From assembly GCA_043777895.1 (NCBI GenBank), contig JAYWHD010000036.1:10046-74045 (forward strand): a stretch of 64,000 bases of DNA, read 5' to 3'. The DNA is from JBDLSY01 sp043777895. Its GTDB lineage: Bacteria; Pseudomonadota; Gammaproteobacteria; Burkholderiales; Burkholderiaceae_C. The position numbers and the translations under genes are program-made. Below the pieces are notes generated by a model, which saw nothing but the letters and a program-made list of their open reading frames with translations, ran no database searches and had not been told where the DNA came from. This document shows positions 9,854-19,630 of the stretch, piece after piece. The stretch's first letter is position 1. Each line of letters begins with the position of its first letter.

Positions 9854-10843
9854 ATGAGTTCTATAGACCACCACGCTAGTCCTATCAAAAAAGACCCACT
9901 TGATGTGCATGTGAGTGTACTGCTCTCGGAAACTGTTACACACATTTTACGCACACCACGTGGTATTCACGGGACTTATATTGATGGTACATTTGGACGG
10001 GGCGGACACAGTGCTGAATTGTTAAAACATTTAAGTCCTCAAGGACGCTTAATTGCTCTAGATCGTGATAGGCAAGCCGTAATGCTAGGGTTATCTTGGA
10101 ATGATTCTCGCTTCACTATGCTTCATAGCCCATTTTCACAAATGAATTTAGTATTAAACTCATTGGGTGTTGTGCCTAAACAAGTTGATGGTATTTTGCT
10201 TGATATTGGTGTGTCATCACCCCAACTAGACGATGCAACACGTGGATTCTCATTTAATAAAGATGCTGCGTTAGATATGCGTATGGACACCAGTTGCGGA
10301 CAAACTGCTGCTGATGTTGTGAATACTTTGAGTGAACATGCACTCACACGGCTATTTAAAGAACTGGGTGAAGAGCCGCAAGCAGCCCGTATTTCGGCAG
10401 CCATTGTCTTAGCCAGACAAATAGCCCCGATTACTAATACGCTAGAATTAGCTAATTTAGTCGAACGCGTGGTTAAATTTAAAAAATATGGCTTTCACCC
10501 TGCTACTTTAGTGTTTCAAGCCCTGCGTATTTATGTCAATGAAGAATTAACAGAATTAGACTGTGTATTAAAACATGCTGAAAATATTCTGTGTGCTGAC
10601 GGAAAATTAGCCATTATTAGTTTTCATTCCTTAGAAGATCGTAAAGTCAAGCAGGCTTTTCGCCCTATTCCTGTGACTGCACAATTGCGTCACTTACCCC
10701 GTCAAGACATACCGCACCCGTGGAAGGAAATTGAACGTATTAAACCCAGTGAATACGAATTACGTGCTAACCCCCGTTCGCGTTCAGCGGTATTACGAAT
10801 CGCTCAACGGGTTGTTGATACGGTCAATTCATCTGTGTATTAA
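9854..10843 (+). CDS. rsmH: 16S rRNA (cytosine(1402)-N(4))-methyltransferase
   Basis: First conserved gene of the dcw cluster. It methylates N4 of C1402 in the 16S rRNA decoding centre using SAM. The SAM-binding motif is YIDGTFGRGGHS at about residue 42, and GILLDIGVSSPQLD and SFHSLEDRKVKQ are also typical. Length (329) is normal. It begins 6 bp after the DUF349 stop and ends 3 bp before ftsL, which implies one transcript. Confidence 0.97.
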   Translation: MSSIDHHASPIKKDPLDVHVSVLLSETVTHILRTPRGIHGTYIDGTFGRGGHSAELLKHLSPQGRLIALDRDRQAVMLGLSWNDSRFTMLHSPFSQMNLVLNSLGVVPKQVDGILLDIGVSSPQLDDATRGFSFNKDAALDMRMDTSCGQTAADVVNTLSEHALTRLFKELGEEPQAARISAAIVLARQIAPITNTLELANLVERVVKFKKYGFHPATLVFQALRIYVNEELTELDCVLKHAENILCADGKLAIISFHSLEDRKVKQAFRPIPVTAQLRHLPRQDIPHPWKEIERIKPSEYELRANPRSRSAVLRIAQRVVDTVNSSVY

Positions 10844-10846
10844 ATA

Positions 10847-11215
10847 ATGAAAGGTTTTAAAACACTAAACACCGTTTGTATATTAATGCTAGTTATTACT
10901 TGTATGTCCTTGGTAACCAGTCGGCAACAACAACGCTTAGATTTTTCTAAAATAGAGTCAGAAAAGCTACAGTTACGCCGTTTACAACAAGATTTTCAAA
11001 ACTTAACCGCCACTCAACAGCAACTTGAGCAAACTGAACGAGTTGAACGTTTAGCACGTGAAGAACGCAATATGGAACGTATTCCTGCGAATAAAACTTT
11101 GTTTTTAACCGAAGGCATTTCACGTCATCAAAGACAATTCAAACCTTATATTAAATTAACTATACCGCCTAAGCCTGCAATAAATTTACATGTACCTGTG
11201 CAGGCACAGCTATGA
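10847..11215 (+). CDS. ftsL: Cell division protein FtsL
   Basis: A small bitopic membrane protein of 122 residues. Residues 5-23 form the transmembrane helix and about 25-80 a coiled coil with Leu/Gln heptads, which pairs with FtsB in the FtsQLB complex that activates FtsWI. Sequence is poorly conserved in this family, so the call rests on size, topology and position between rsmH and ftsI. Its last 4 bp overlap ftsI (ATGA). Confidence 0.9.
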   Translation: MKGFKTLNTVCILMLVITCMSLVTSRQQQRLDFSKIESEKLQLRRLQQDFQNLTATQQQLEQTERVERLAREERNMERIPANKTLFLTEGISRHQRQFKPYIKLTIPPKPAINLHVPVQAQL

Positions 11216-13080
11216 AACCTTCAACAGGATCACACCAACCTACGCTTCGTCCAACTTATCCGCTGAAGCATACCCCGCAATTTAAACCTAATGCTCAACC
11301 CCGTTTATCACCTTCACCGCCTTTTAAACCTCAAGCTATTTTAAAACCCAAAAAACCAACTGGTTTTATAACACTGAATACTCGCTCATTGTTTTTGCAA
11401 ACCTTAGTATTGTTATGCTTTTTGATTGGTTTAGGTAAATCGGCTTACCTACAACTATGGACACCTGCACATCTACAAGACCGTGGGGCAGTCCGTTATG
11501 AACGCAATATTGTTATGAGTGCGTATCGCGGTAAAATTTTTGACCGTAATAGTAATGAGATGGCAGGCAATATTACGACATCGGCAGTATCTTTAGTAGG
11601 GTCTCAAGCTAAATTAACCGAGTTACAAAAAGACCAGTTGGCTGAATTATTAGATATGACGCGTAGTGAATTAGAGGCTAAACAAAAGCAAGCTAAACTG
11701 GGCTTTATTTATTTAAAACGTCAATTAGACTTAGTAAAAGGCCGTAATATTCGTGAACAAATTCGCGTATTGCGTATCCCTGGTATTACAGTAGACGATG
11801 AATCGCGTCGCCACTATCCTTTGGGTGAGGCGGCTTCGCAATTACTGGGCTTTGTCAATTTAAGTGGTGAGGCTGTAGAAGGCTTAGAGTTTAAATTGAA
11901 TGATGCCCTGTCTGGTACAGAAGGTTCACGTCGTGTCGTGCGTACAGGTATTGGACGTGTTGTTGATAATTTAAACAAAGATGAACCCGCCGAACACGGC
12001 GAAGATATTACGCTAACCATTGACAACGGTTTGCAATACCTGACTTATGCTGAATTACGCAGTGCAGTGATTAACAATAAAGCCGAGGGCGGTAGTGCGG
12101 TTATGCTGAATGCTAAAACAGGTGAAATACTGGCTTTGGCTAATTATCCTAGTTTTGACCCTAATAAATCAGGTAAAAAAACCAGTGCAAGTATCCGAAA
12201 TCGCGTCACAACAGATGCGTTTGAACCTGGTTCTACTATTAAGCCTTTTACTATGTCTTTGGCTTTGGATAAAAATATAGTGTCTTCCAAAACTACTGTG
12301 TCAGGTCTGCCATTTATGGTAAATACATTGCGTATTCATGATGGCGACCACATGCGTCCCAGTATGACATTGGCAGAAGTGATGCAATATTCAAGCAATG
12401 TAGGTATCGTGCGTCTGTCACAAAGATTAAGTGCGAAAGAAATGCATACTTGGTTTTCTAATATGGGCTTTGGTAAAGCCAATAAATTACCTATGGGGGG
12501 TTCTACTACAGGCTTATTGCGTCCACCTTCAAAATGGCAAGCCGAGGACAAAGCAACTGCGGCTTATGGTTATGGCTTATCCGCATCACTATTACAAATA
12601 GCTAGAGCCTACACTGTATTTACAAATCACGGACAATTATTGCCCGTGTCTTTGTTAAAAATAAATACTCCGCCACAAGGTATTGCCGTTATGAAAGCCG
12701 ATACCGCTGATTTGCTTAAAAACTATATGCAGTATGTGACCAGTCAACAAGGCACTGCCCCTTTAGCACAAGTTGATAACTATAGAACTGCAGGTAAAAC
12801 AGGTACGGCTCGTAAACAAAAAAATGGTCAATATTTAGAGGGTCAGTATATTGCTTCGTTTGTAGGATTTGCTCCTGTAAGTAATCCAAAAGTAATTGTA
12901 GCGGTTATGATTGATGCCCCTAAAGGCGATAATTATTATGGCGGACAAGTCGCTGCACCGGTATTTTCTAATATGGTATCTGCCGCGATGCGTATGATGA
13001 ATGTAACACCTGATAAACCTAATCAACCTGTAATAATTGCCCCTAGCCAGTCTAATGTATTAAAAGAATCCACTTTATGA
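11212..13080 (+). CDS. ftsI: Peptidoglycan D,D-transpeptidase FtsI (PBP3)
   Basis: Septal transpeptidase working with the FtsW glycosyltransferase. A Pro/Lys-rich cytoplasmic tail of about 50 residues precedes one transmembrane helix (about 58-80), then the pedestal domain and the catalytic domain with EPGSTIKPF (nucleophile Ser of STIK), YSSNVG (SxN) and AGKTGTAR (KTG). At 622 residues it is longer than E. coli PBP3, mostly through the N-terminal tail. It overlaps ftsL and murE by 4 bp each, indicating translational coupling. Confidence 0.97.
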   Translation: MKPSTGSHQPTLRPTYPLKHTPQFKPNAQPRLSPSPPFKPQAILKPKKPTGFITLNTRSLFLQTLVLLCFLIGLGKSAYLQLWTPAHLQDRGAVRYERNIVMSAYRGKIFDRNSNEMAGNITTSAVSLVGSQAKLTELQKDQLAELLDMTRSELEAKQKQAKLGFIYLKRQLDLVKGRNIREQIRVLRIPGITVDDESRRHYPLGEAASQLLGFVNLSGEAVEGLEFKLNDALSGTEGSRRVVRTGIGRVVDNLNKDEPAEHGEDITLTIDNGLQYLTYAELRSAVINNKAEGGSAVMLNAKTGEILALANYPSFDPNKSGKKTSASIRNRVTTDAFEPGSTIKPFTMSLALDKNIVSSKTTVSGLPFMVNTLRIHDGDHMRPSMTLAEVMQYSSNVGIVRLSQRLSAKEMHTWFSNMGFGKANKLPMGGSTTGLLRPPSKWQAEDKATAAYGYGLSASLLQIARAYTVFTNHGQLLPVSLLKINTPPQGIAVMKADTADLLKNYMQYVTSQQGTAPLAQVDNYRTAGKTGTARKQKNGQYLEGQYIASFVGFAPVSNPKVIVAVMIDAPKGDNYYGGQVAAPVFSNMVSAAMRMMNVTPDKPNQPVIIAPSQSNVLKESTL

Positions 13081-14597
13081 CGCATTTATATTTACTTGAC
13101 AATTCATTACATATCGCCCAACAACTGCGGTGTATCGGACACACGCATACGCAATTATGTCAAGACAGTCGCCAGTTAAAAGTCGGTGATATATTTGTGG
13201 CGTTTAGCGGTGATACTCACGATGGCCGTCATCATATAGTAACTGCTTTAAAATCAGGAGCCTGTGCTATTTTAGCTGAAGCTGAAGGTTTAGACGCATT
13301 TTTAACACCTGATGTAGTCTCTAATCAAATGATTAAAACGATTCAAATTATTGCTGTTCATAATTTAAAACAAGCTTTAGGCGGTATTGCTGACGCATTT
13401 TATAATTATCCTAGTCAAGTGTTAGACGTTGTAGCGATTACAGGTACGAATGGGAAAACTACCGTTGTTAATTATCTAGCACAACTCTTGGAACAGTTAC
13501 AACAAAAACCGTGTGTAGTGTTGGGTACTTTGGGTGCAGGCCTTTACGGCAAAGCATTAAGTACTGGATTAACCACCCCGCACGCAAGCCAAGTACATAC
13601 CGTACTGGCACACGCCGTAAAAGTGGGGGCAGGCAGTGCAGCTATTGAAGCCACATCAATTGGTTTAAAAGAAGGGCGTTTAAACAGTGTGGCTATTGAT
13701 GTCGCTGCACTAACCAACTTTACACAAGACCATTTAGATTATCACGGCACAATGGCTGCTTATGCAGCAGCAAAACGTAGCTTATTTGATTGGACTGGCT
13801 TAAAAACAGCGGTTATTAATATAGACGATGCTTTAGGTATTGATTTAATGTCTAGTTTACAAATAGAGCGACCTACTCTTCAGCTGATTACAACGGGCTT
13901 AACAGCTACTGCTGATGTATATGCCAGCGATATGACTATACTAGTCAATGGAACGCAATCATTCACATTACATTATCAACAACAACAATATGCCATCACA
14001 ATACCGTTATTAGGTATTTTTAATATTAATAATATATTGACTGTTCTAGCTTGCTTGCTCGCTTTAAATTATGACTTAGTCCTAGCCATTAGCTTATTGC
14101 CTCACTTAAAAGGTATACCAGGCCGTATGGAAGTCGTAAAAATAGCTCATTTACAGACACCTTTGGTATTAGTGGATTATGCACACACGCCTGATGGCTT
14201 ATTAAAAGCTTTGCAAGCCTTGCAACCCGTTGCACGTAGGCGTAATGGTAAGTTACACCTTATATTTGGCTGTGGTGGTAACCGTGATGCAAGCAAACGG
14301 CCTTTAATGGGGGCTATTGCACATCAATATTCAGATACTGTGTGTATTACCAATGACAATCCACGTGATGAAGCCCCAGAAATAATCGCAGCAGCTATTG
14401 CAGTACGTGTACCTGATGCTGTGATTGAACTTGACCGTAGTCAAGCCATTAAACACGTTATTACGCAAGCGGGTATTAATGATGTGATACTGATTGCTGG
14501 CAAAGGCCATGAAACGACTCAAACTATCAAAGGACATTCTTTTTTATTTTCAGATGTGTCTTGTGCTGAACAGGTATTAAGCACATTAAATGCCTAA
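13077..14597 (+). CDS. murE: UDP-MurNAc-L-Ala-D-Glu:meso-DAP ligase
   Basis: Adds the third stem-peptide residue in the cytoplasm. The ATP-binding loop is TGTNGKTTV near residue 123. The motif NDNPRDE near residue 424 is the DNPR signature of enzymes that use meso-diaminopimelate, so the wall is of the ordinary Gram-negative type. Length (506) is normal. It overlaps ftsI by 4 bp and is followed by about 200 bp of repetitive AT sequence before murF, where most dcw clusters have none. Confidence 0.97.
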   Translation: MTHLYLLDNSLHIAQQLRCIGHTHTQLCQDSRQLKVGDIFVAFSGDTHDGRHHIVTALKSGACAILAEAEGLDAFLTPDVVSNQMIKTIQIIAVHNLKQALGGIADAFYNYPSQVLDVVAITGTNGKTTVVNYLAQLLEQLQQKPCVVLGTLGAGLYGKALSTGLTTPHASQVHTVLAHAVKVGAGSAAIEATSIGLKEGRLNSVAIDVAALTNFTQDHLDYHGTMAAYAAAKRSLFDWTGLKTAVINIDDALGIDLMSSLQIERPTLQLITTGLTATADVYASDMTILVNGTQSFTLHYQQQQYAITIPLLGIFNINNILTVLACLLALNYDLVLAISLLPHLKGIPGRMEVVKIAHLQTPLVLVDYAHTPDGLLKALQALQPVARRRNGKLHLIFGCGGNRDASKRPLMGAIAHQYSDTVCITNDNPRDEAPEIIAAAIAVRVPDAVIELDRSQAIKHVITQAGINDVILIAGKGHETTQTIKGHSFLFSDVSCAEQVLSTLNA

Positions 14598-14790
14598 AAA
14601 CATAAATAATAAATAATAAATAATAAATAATAAATAATAAATACTAAATAATCAAATAAATATTAAATATTAAATATTAAGCATTAAATACTACATATTA
14701 AAGATTAAATATTAAACATTAAATATTTAATATTAAACATCAAATATTAAACATCAAATATTACATACTAACTATTATTAATAACAACGA
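14598..14790. repeat. AT-rich heptamer-like repeat array between murE and murF
   Basis: It begins as near-perfect 7-bp units (AAATAAT) and continues as degenerating units such as AAATATT, AAACATT and AAACATC. TAA triplets are frequent. No hairpin or promoter stands out. Confidence 0.85.
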
Positions 14791-14799
14791 TTGAGAGCA

Positions 14800-16284
14800 A
14801 TGAAAAGTATATCTATACAACAATTATTAAGCTGGCTTACTGGTGCAACATTACACAGTAAACTGCATGTTTCTTTAAAAAAAACCAGCTACGGTGTTAA
14901 TACAGATACCCGCACGCTGCGTACTAACAATATATTTGTAGCCCTAAAAGGCGAACGATTTGACGGGCATCGGTTTATTGGTTTTGCAGCACGTAACCAA
15001 GCAGCGTTGGCGTTGGTAAATTATGATAGCGAAGAGTCGGTTAAGCAAACCGCTAATGAGATGCCTTTTATTTGTGTGGCTGACACAGGCCTTGCCCTAC
15101 AACAACTGGCAGCAGGTTATCGCCGTCAATTTTGCTTACCTTTAGCCATAGTAGTCGGTAGCAATGGTAAAACGACTACTAAAGAAATGCTTAACAGTAT
15201 TTTTCGTAGCCATTTAATGATACAGGGCAATGAACGTGCAGTCCATTCTACGGCAGGTAATTTTAATAACGATATTGGTTTGCCTTTAACTTTATTAAAA
15301 TTAAATGACTACCACCGTTTAAGCGTTATTGAATTGGGAATGAATCACCCCGGTGAAACGGCACAATTAGCCTCTGTTGCTGCTCCCACGATTGCTATTA
15401 TTAACAATGCTCAACGCGAACACCAAGAATTTATGCACACTGTAGAGGCGGTTGCACAAGAACATTGTGCGGTGATTCCTGCTTTAGCGTCTGAAGGTAT
15501 CGTTGTACTGCCAGCACAAGATACTTACGTTAAAATATGGCGTGATTGTGCAGCCAACCATCAAAAAAAGGTGATAGACTTTGCTTTGCATATTAACGGT
15601 GATATAACACCTGCCTTAGTTACAGGTGAAATACAAACAGTAGATGATAACCCGATTGTGCAGACTGTTAAAATAAATACCCCTTTAGGTATGGCACATA
15701 TAAAACTTAATATTGCTGGCGAACACCATGTACGCAATGCTTTGGCAGCAACGGCAGCGGCAGTCGCGGCTAATATACCGCTTAGCAGTATTATTTTAGG
15801 CTTACAAGCGTTTGAACCTGTTAAAGGACGTATGCAGCCCCACCGCATCACTGTGCTTAATGATGCCCATAATATTCAGTTAATTGACGATACATATAAT
15901 TCAAATCCCGATTCAGTCATCGCGGCAATTGATATGTTAAGTTGCATTAAAAAACTACACACGCGTAGTGTTTTAGTGCTGGGTGATATGGGCGAAGTCG
16001 GTGACCAAGGCATACATTTTCATACTGAAATGGGTTTATATGCAGCAACTAAAGGGATTTCAGTGTTGTATACCGTTGGCGATTTAATGAAGCACGCGCA
16101 TAACGCGTTTAAAAATAGTACGAATAACCGTGATAAATATATGCAACATTTTGCTAATACGGCTGAGTTGCAAACCGCTTTATTAGCCAAGCAGACTTTA
16201 TGCACTAACGATACAGTACTCATTAAGGGCTCTCGCTTTATGCGTATGGAGTTTATCGTAGACGCTTTACTTAATAAAAATTAA
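14800..16284 (+). CDS. murF: UDP-MurNAc-tripeptide:D-Ala-D-Ala ligase
   Basis: Completes the UDP-MurNAc-pentapeptide. The P-loop is VVGSNGKTTTKEML near residue 125, followed by the central Mur ligase domain (NFNNDIGLPLT) and the C-terminal domain (DDTYNSNPDS, LGDMGEVG). The ATG at 14800 is preferred over a TTG at 14791; GAGAG a few bases upstream can act as the ribosome binding site. About 494 residues, slightly longer than usual. Confidence 0.96.
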   Translation: MKSISIQQLLSWLTGATLHSKLHVSLKKTSYGVNTDTRTLRTNNIFVALKGERFDGHRFIGFAARNQAALALVNYDSEESVKQTANEMPFICVADTGLALQQLAAGYRRQFCLPLAIVVGSNGKTTTKEMLNSIFRSHLMIQGNERAVHSTAGNFNNDIGLPLTLLKLNDYHRLSVIELGMNHPGETAQLASVAAPTIAIINNAQREHQEFMHTVEAVAQEHCAVIPALASEGIVVLPAQDTYVKIWRDCAANHQKKVIDFALHINGDITPALVTGEIQTVDDNPIVQTVKINTPLGMAHIKLNIAGEHHVRNALAATAAAVAANIPLSSIILGLQAFEPVKGRMQPHRITVLNDAHNIQLIDDTYNSNPDSVIAAIDMLSCIKKLHTRSVLVLGDMGEVGDQGIHFHTEMGLYAATKGISVLYTVGDLMKHAHNAFKNSTNNRDKYMQHFANTAELQTALLAKQTLCTNDTVLIKGSRFMRMEFIVDALLNKN

Positions 16285-16349
16285 TCAAACCAAAATTATT
16301 AACAATAAAAATAAAAATAAAAATAAAACTTTTATAGGACAATATTAAT

Positions 16350-17516
16350 ATGTTACAGTGGTTAGCACAATTTGCGCCTGATTTGGCTTTTTTAAATGTA
16401 TTTAAATACATTAGTTTTCGTGCAGTCGGTGCTTGTGCTACTGCATTGTTTATTGGTTTAGCCTTAGGACCTTGGGTTATTAGACGGCTGACTGCTTTAA
16501 AAATTGGACAAGCGGTTCGTACTGATGGCCCAGAAACTCATTTAATTAAACAAGGTACACCAACAATGGGTGGTGTTTTAATATTAGCGTCTATTACGCT
16601 TTCAACTTTACTATGGACTGATTTGTCTAACCGTTTTGTATGGGTAGTACTTATCGTAACCCTTGGTTTTGGTTGGGTTGGCTGGGAAGATGATTACCGT
16701 AAAGTCGCTAAAAAAGACCCGAACGGAATGCCTGCACGTGAAAAAATTTTTTGGCAAACTGTCATTGGTTTGACTGCTGCTTTATATTTAGTCTTTACCG
16801 TTGCAACACCCAATGCAGAACAAAGTGCCGTATTATTTTTTAAATGGCTAGCTTCGGGCTTAACATTAGATTTACCCAATAAAGCGTCATTAATTGTGCC
16901 TTTCTTTAAAACAGTCAGTTATCCACTGGGGGTTTTTGGGTTTGTATTAATGACTTATTGTGTCATTGTCGGTACTAGTAATGCTGTTAATTTAACTGAT
17001 GGCTTAGACGGGTTGGCGATTATGCCTGTTGTTATGGTGGGCAGTGGTTTAGGCGTATTTGCTTACGTTATAGGTCGCCCTGATTTTTCGCATTATTTAA
17101 TTTTTCCTTATATTGCGGGTGCAGGTGAAATGTCTGTTATTTGTGCCGCAGTCGCAGGAGCGGGCTTGGCTTTTTTATGGTTCAATGCACACCCAGCCCA
17201 AGTGTTCATGGGTGATGTCGGTGCTTTGGCTTTAGGTGGTTTACTAGGTACAGTTGCCGTGATTACTCGTCAAGAGTTAGTATTGTTTATTATGGGCGGT
17301 GTATTTGTTGCTGAAGCGGTGTCCGTCATACTACAAACAGGTTACTTCAAATATACCAAACGTAAATATGGCGTGGGACGGCGTATTTTTAAAATGGCGC
17401 CTTTACATCATCATTATGAAAAGTCGGGTTGGAGTGAAACTCAAGTCACTGTACGGTTTTGGATTGTGACTATGATGCTTATTTTGATTGGTTTAGCCAG
17501 TTTAAAGTTACGGTAA
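16350..17516 (+). CDS. mraY: Phospho-N-acetylmuramoyl-pentapeptide transferase
   Basis: Integral membrane enzyme that transfers phospho-MurNAc-pentapeptide to undecaprenyl phosphate, giving lipid I. About ten transmembrane helices are visible. Catalytic and signature motifs are present: the Asp pair in GWEDDYRK, NLTDGLDGLA, MGDVGALALGG and PLHHHYEKSGW. Length (388) is normal. A 65-bp A-rich gap separates it from murF. Confidence 0.97.
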   Translation: MLQWLAQFAPDLAFLNVFKYISFRAVGACATALFIGLALGPWVIRRLTALKIGQAVRTDGPETHLIKQGTPTMGGVLILASITLSTLLWTDLSNRFVWVVLIVTLGFGWVGWEDDYRKVAKKDPNGMPAREKIFWQTVIGLTAALYLVFTVATPNAEQSAVLFFKWLASGLTLDLPNKASLIVPFFKTVSYPLGVFGFVLMTYCVIVGTSNAVNLTDGLDGLAIMPVVMVGSGLGVFAYVIGRPDFSHYLIFPYIAGAGEMSVICAAVAGAGLAFLWFNAHPAQVFMGDVGALALGGLLGTVAVITRQELVLFIMGGVFVAEAVSVILQTGYFKYTKRKYGVGRRIFKMAPLHHHYEKSGWSETQVTVRFWIVTMMLILIGLASLKLR

Positions 17517-17631
17517 AACTGTGTCTTAATGTGTTATACATAAAATGTAGTCAATAAAATACAGCAAAATATACAAATAAATATACAAATAAATATACGA
17601 ATAAATATACGAATAAATCACCACATATTAT

Positions 17632-19254
17632 ATGAAATTCTTAAACCATCAAACCGTTTTAATTTTAGGTTTAGGCGAATCAGGTTTAGCCTGTATCCAA
17701 TTTTCTGAACGGTTTGGTGCTCACGTAATAGCGGCAGATAGCCGTTCTAACCCGCCCAATTTGGCTCAAATACAGCAACTAAATAATGTACGCGTCATAT
17801 TAGGTGATTTTTCAGATACTTTGTTAAACAATACATCAAGCAATATATCAAGTAATACATCAAGCAATACAAATAGTATATCAAATAATATAAGTAATAC
17901 ATCAAACAATATATTAAATAGCATTAATACTATTGTCGTTAGCCCAGGAATTAGCCCATCAAGTATCAAAGAATTACTAGTGTTGGCACAACTAAAAAGA
18001 ATTCCCGTCATCAGCGAACTAGATTGGTTTAACAGTGCTTTACTAGCGTTAAATCAACAATACAATTATCAACCCATCGTATTAGGGGTTACGGGAACTA
18101 ATGGTAAAACAACAGTAACCGAACTGACTACACATATTTGTAATGAAGCAGGCGAAACTGCCGTTGCATGTGGCAATATTAGCCCAGCGGCTTTAACCGC
18201 ACTGATGGATGCATTGGACAACTATACCCAGCATAAAATACCTTTACCTACAATATGGGTATTAGAATTATCTAGCTTTCAGCTACATTACACACAGTTT
18301 TTAAATTTAAACGCCGCTACATTATTAAATATTAGTCAGGACCATTTAGACTGGCATACGGATATGAATGATTATATTCAGGATAAAATGAATATTTTTA
18401 AGGACTGTGCTTTAAAAATACTGAATCGTGATGATTCAACGTGTATGACGCTCATTAACACGGCGGATACACGCGCAAATATACATACATTTGGTTTAGA
18501 TAGCCCCAGCTATGTGGGTGATGTTGGCCTTTATTTAGACGGTTTGATGTGGCTGTCTCAAGCACAAATTGACCCAGAATCTATTGTTCATATACCAAAT
18601 CGCAGTAAAAAATTAGCTGCAAAAATACCTGCTTTGACTGTACAGCAGCCCTTAATGCCCACCGATGCTTTGTTATTACGGGGTACGCATAACCATACTA
18701 ATGCTTTGGCTGCATTATTGTTGGCAGAAGCAGCAGGTATAGACTTAGCTAAAATATTATATGGATTACATAGCTATAAAGGTGCGTCTAATCGTTGTGA
18801 GTTAATCCGTATAGTCAATGATGTAGAGTATATCAATGATAGTAAAGGCACTAATGTCGGTGCAACAACAGCGGCTTTAATGGGTTTATCAAAGCACAAT
18901 CGCAGTTTAATATTAATCGCGGGTGGAGTGGGCAAAGGGCAAGATTTTTCTAATTTAGCCGTCACTATTACGCACCATTGCAAAGCAGTTTTTTTAATAG
19001 GTGAAGCAGCCGCTGAATTAGAGCAAGCTATTAAATTAGCCGTACTTAATGATTTACCACCGACTAATTTATCAGTTTTACCATTGACTATACGTCATGT
19101 AGATAGCTTAGATGAGGCGGTTAAACAGGCATCAGAGTTAGCTCAAACAGGTGATACTGTATTACTGTCGCCAGCGTGTGCTAGTTTTGATATGTTTCGT
19201 AATTACCTTCATCGCGCGCAACTATTTACACAAGCAGTTAATGGTTTGGTTTGA
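17632..19254 (+). CDS. murD: UDP-MurNAc-L-Ala:D-Glu ligase with Asn/Ser-rich insertion
   Basis: Adds D-glutamate to UDP-MurNAc-L-Ala. The N-terminal Rossmann-like domain starts LILGLGESGLA, the P-loop is GVTGTNGKTTV near residue 157 and the C-terminal domain contains NDSKGTNVGAT and LSPACASFD. At 540 residues it is about 100 longer than E. coli MurD. Residues 66-99 are an Asn/Ser/Thr/Ile-rich insertion within the N-terminal UDP-binding domain, encoded by 12-bp-like repeats (17827-17928). Catalytic motifs are intact, so the enzyme is probably active if the loop is tolerated. Confidence 0.96.
   Translation: MKFLNHQTVLILGLGESGLACIQFSERFGAHVIAADSRSNPPNLAQIQQLNNVRVILGDFSDTLLNNTSSNISSNTSSNTNSISNNISNTSNNILNSINTIVVSPGISPSSIKELLVLAQLKRIPVISELDWFNSALLALNQQYNYQPIVLGVTGTNGKTTVTELTTHICNEAGETAVACGNISPAALTALMDALDNYTQHKIPLPTIWVLELSSFQLHYTQFLNLNAATLLNISQDHLDWHTDMNDYIQDKMNIFKDCALKILNRDDSTCMTLINTADTRANIHTFGLDSPSYVGDVGLYLDGLMWLSQAQIDPESIVHIPNRSKKLAAKIPALTVQQPLMPTDALLLRGTHNHTNALAALLLAEAAGIDLAKILYGLHSYKGASNRCELIRIVNDVEYINDSKGTNVGATTAALMGLSKHNRSLILIAGGVGKGQDFSNLAVTITHHCKAVFLIGEAAAELEQAIKLAVLNDLPPTNLSVLPLTIRHVDSLDEAVKQASELAQTGDTVLLSPACASFDMFRNYLHRAQLFTQAVNGLV
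17827..17928 (+). repeat. In-frame Asn/Ser-rich repeat in murD
   Basis: Units resembling AATACATCAAGC recur and encode Asn-Thr-Ser-Ser and variants over 34 codons. The repeat lies between the conserved segments RVILGDFSDTLL and TIVVSPGISPSS. Confidence 0.85.
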
Positions 19255-19388
19255 GTTGTTTATTTAGTTACTGATAAAAATTAATACGTATTAATACGTA
19301 TTAAGTAATTTTTTATTGTGTTGATATATTAATCTGTCAATATATTGCTTATATTAGATTTCTATTAAATTTCTATTAGATTTCTATT

Positions 19389-19601
19389 AGATTTCTTTCA
19401 AAACTATTAAAAGTATATTCATTAAACTTTAAAATTTGAATCAAGATTTTCAGAATTTAAAGATTTTAAAGATTTTAAAGATTTTTTAAATCCTGTTTTA
19501 TCCTTTAATCTTAAAAATCCTGATTCTAAGCATTGTTTATAGAGTAAATCGCTTTTAAAATTAAAGCTATTTTTATATAAATACATTTTTGAAAGAAGTC
19601 T
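19389..19601. mobile_element. Foldback/MITE-like element, copy A (upstream of ftsW)
   Basis: The ends are AGATTTCTTTCAAAA (19389-19403) and its near-complement TTTTGAAAGAAGTCT (19587-19601), 14 of 15 matching. Inside, the arm around 19437-19462 pairs imperfectly with that around 19504-19528, so the whole 213-bp piece can fold on itself. It carries no reading frame. The same terminal repeats bound a shorter element at 50519-50607. The 376-bp gap between murD and ftsW holds little else apart from short TTTCTATTAGA repeats just before the left end. A clear target-site duplication is not visible. Confidence 0.5.
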
Positions 19602-19630
19602 GTTATTTATATTACTTATAAAAGAGTCCT

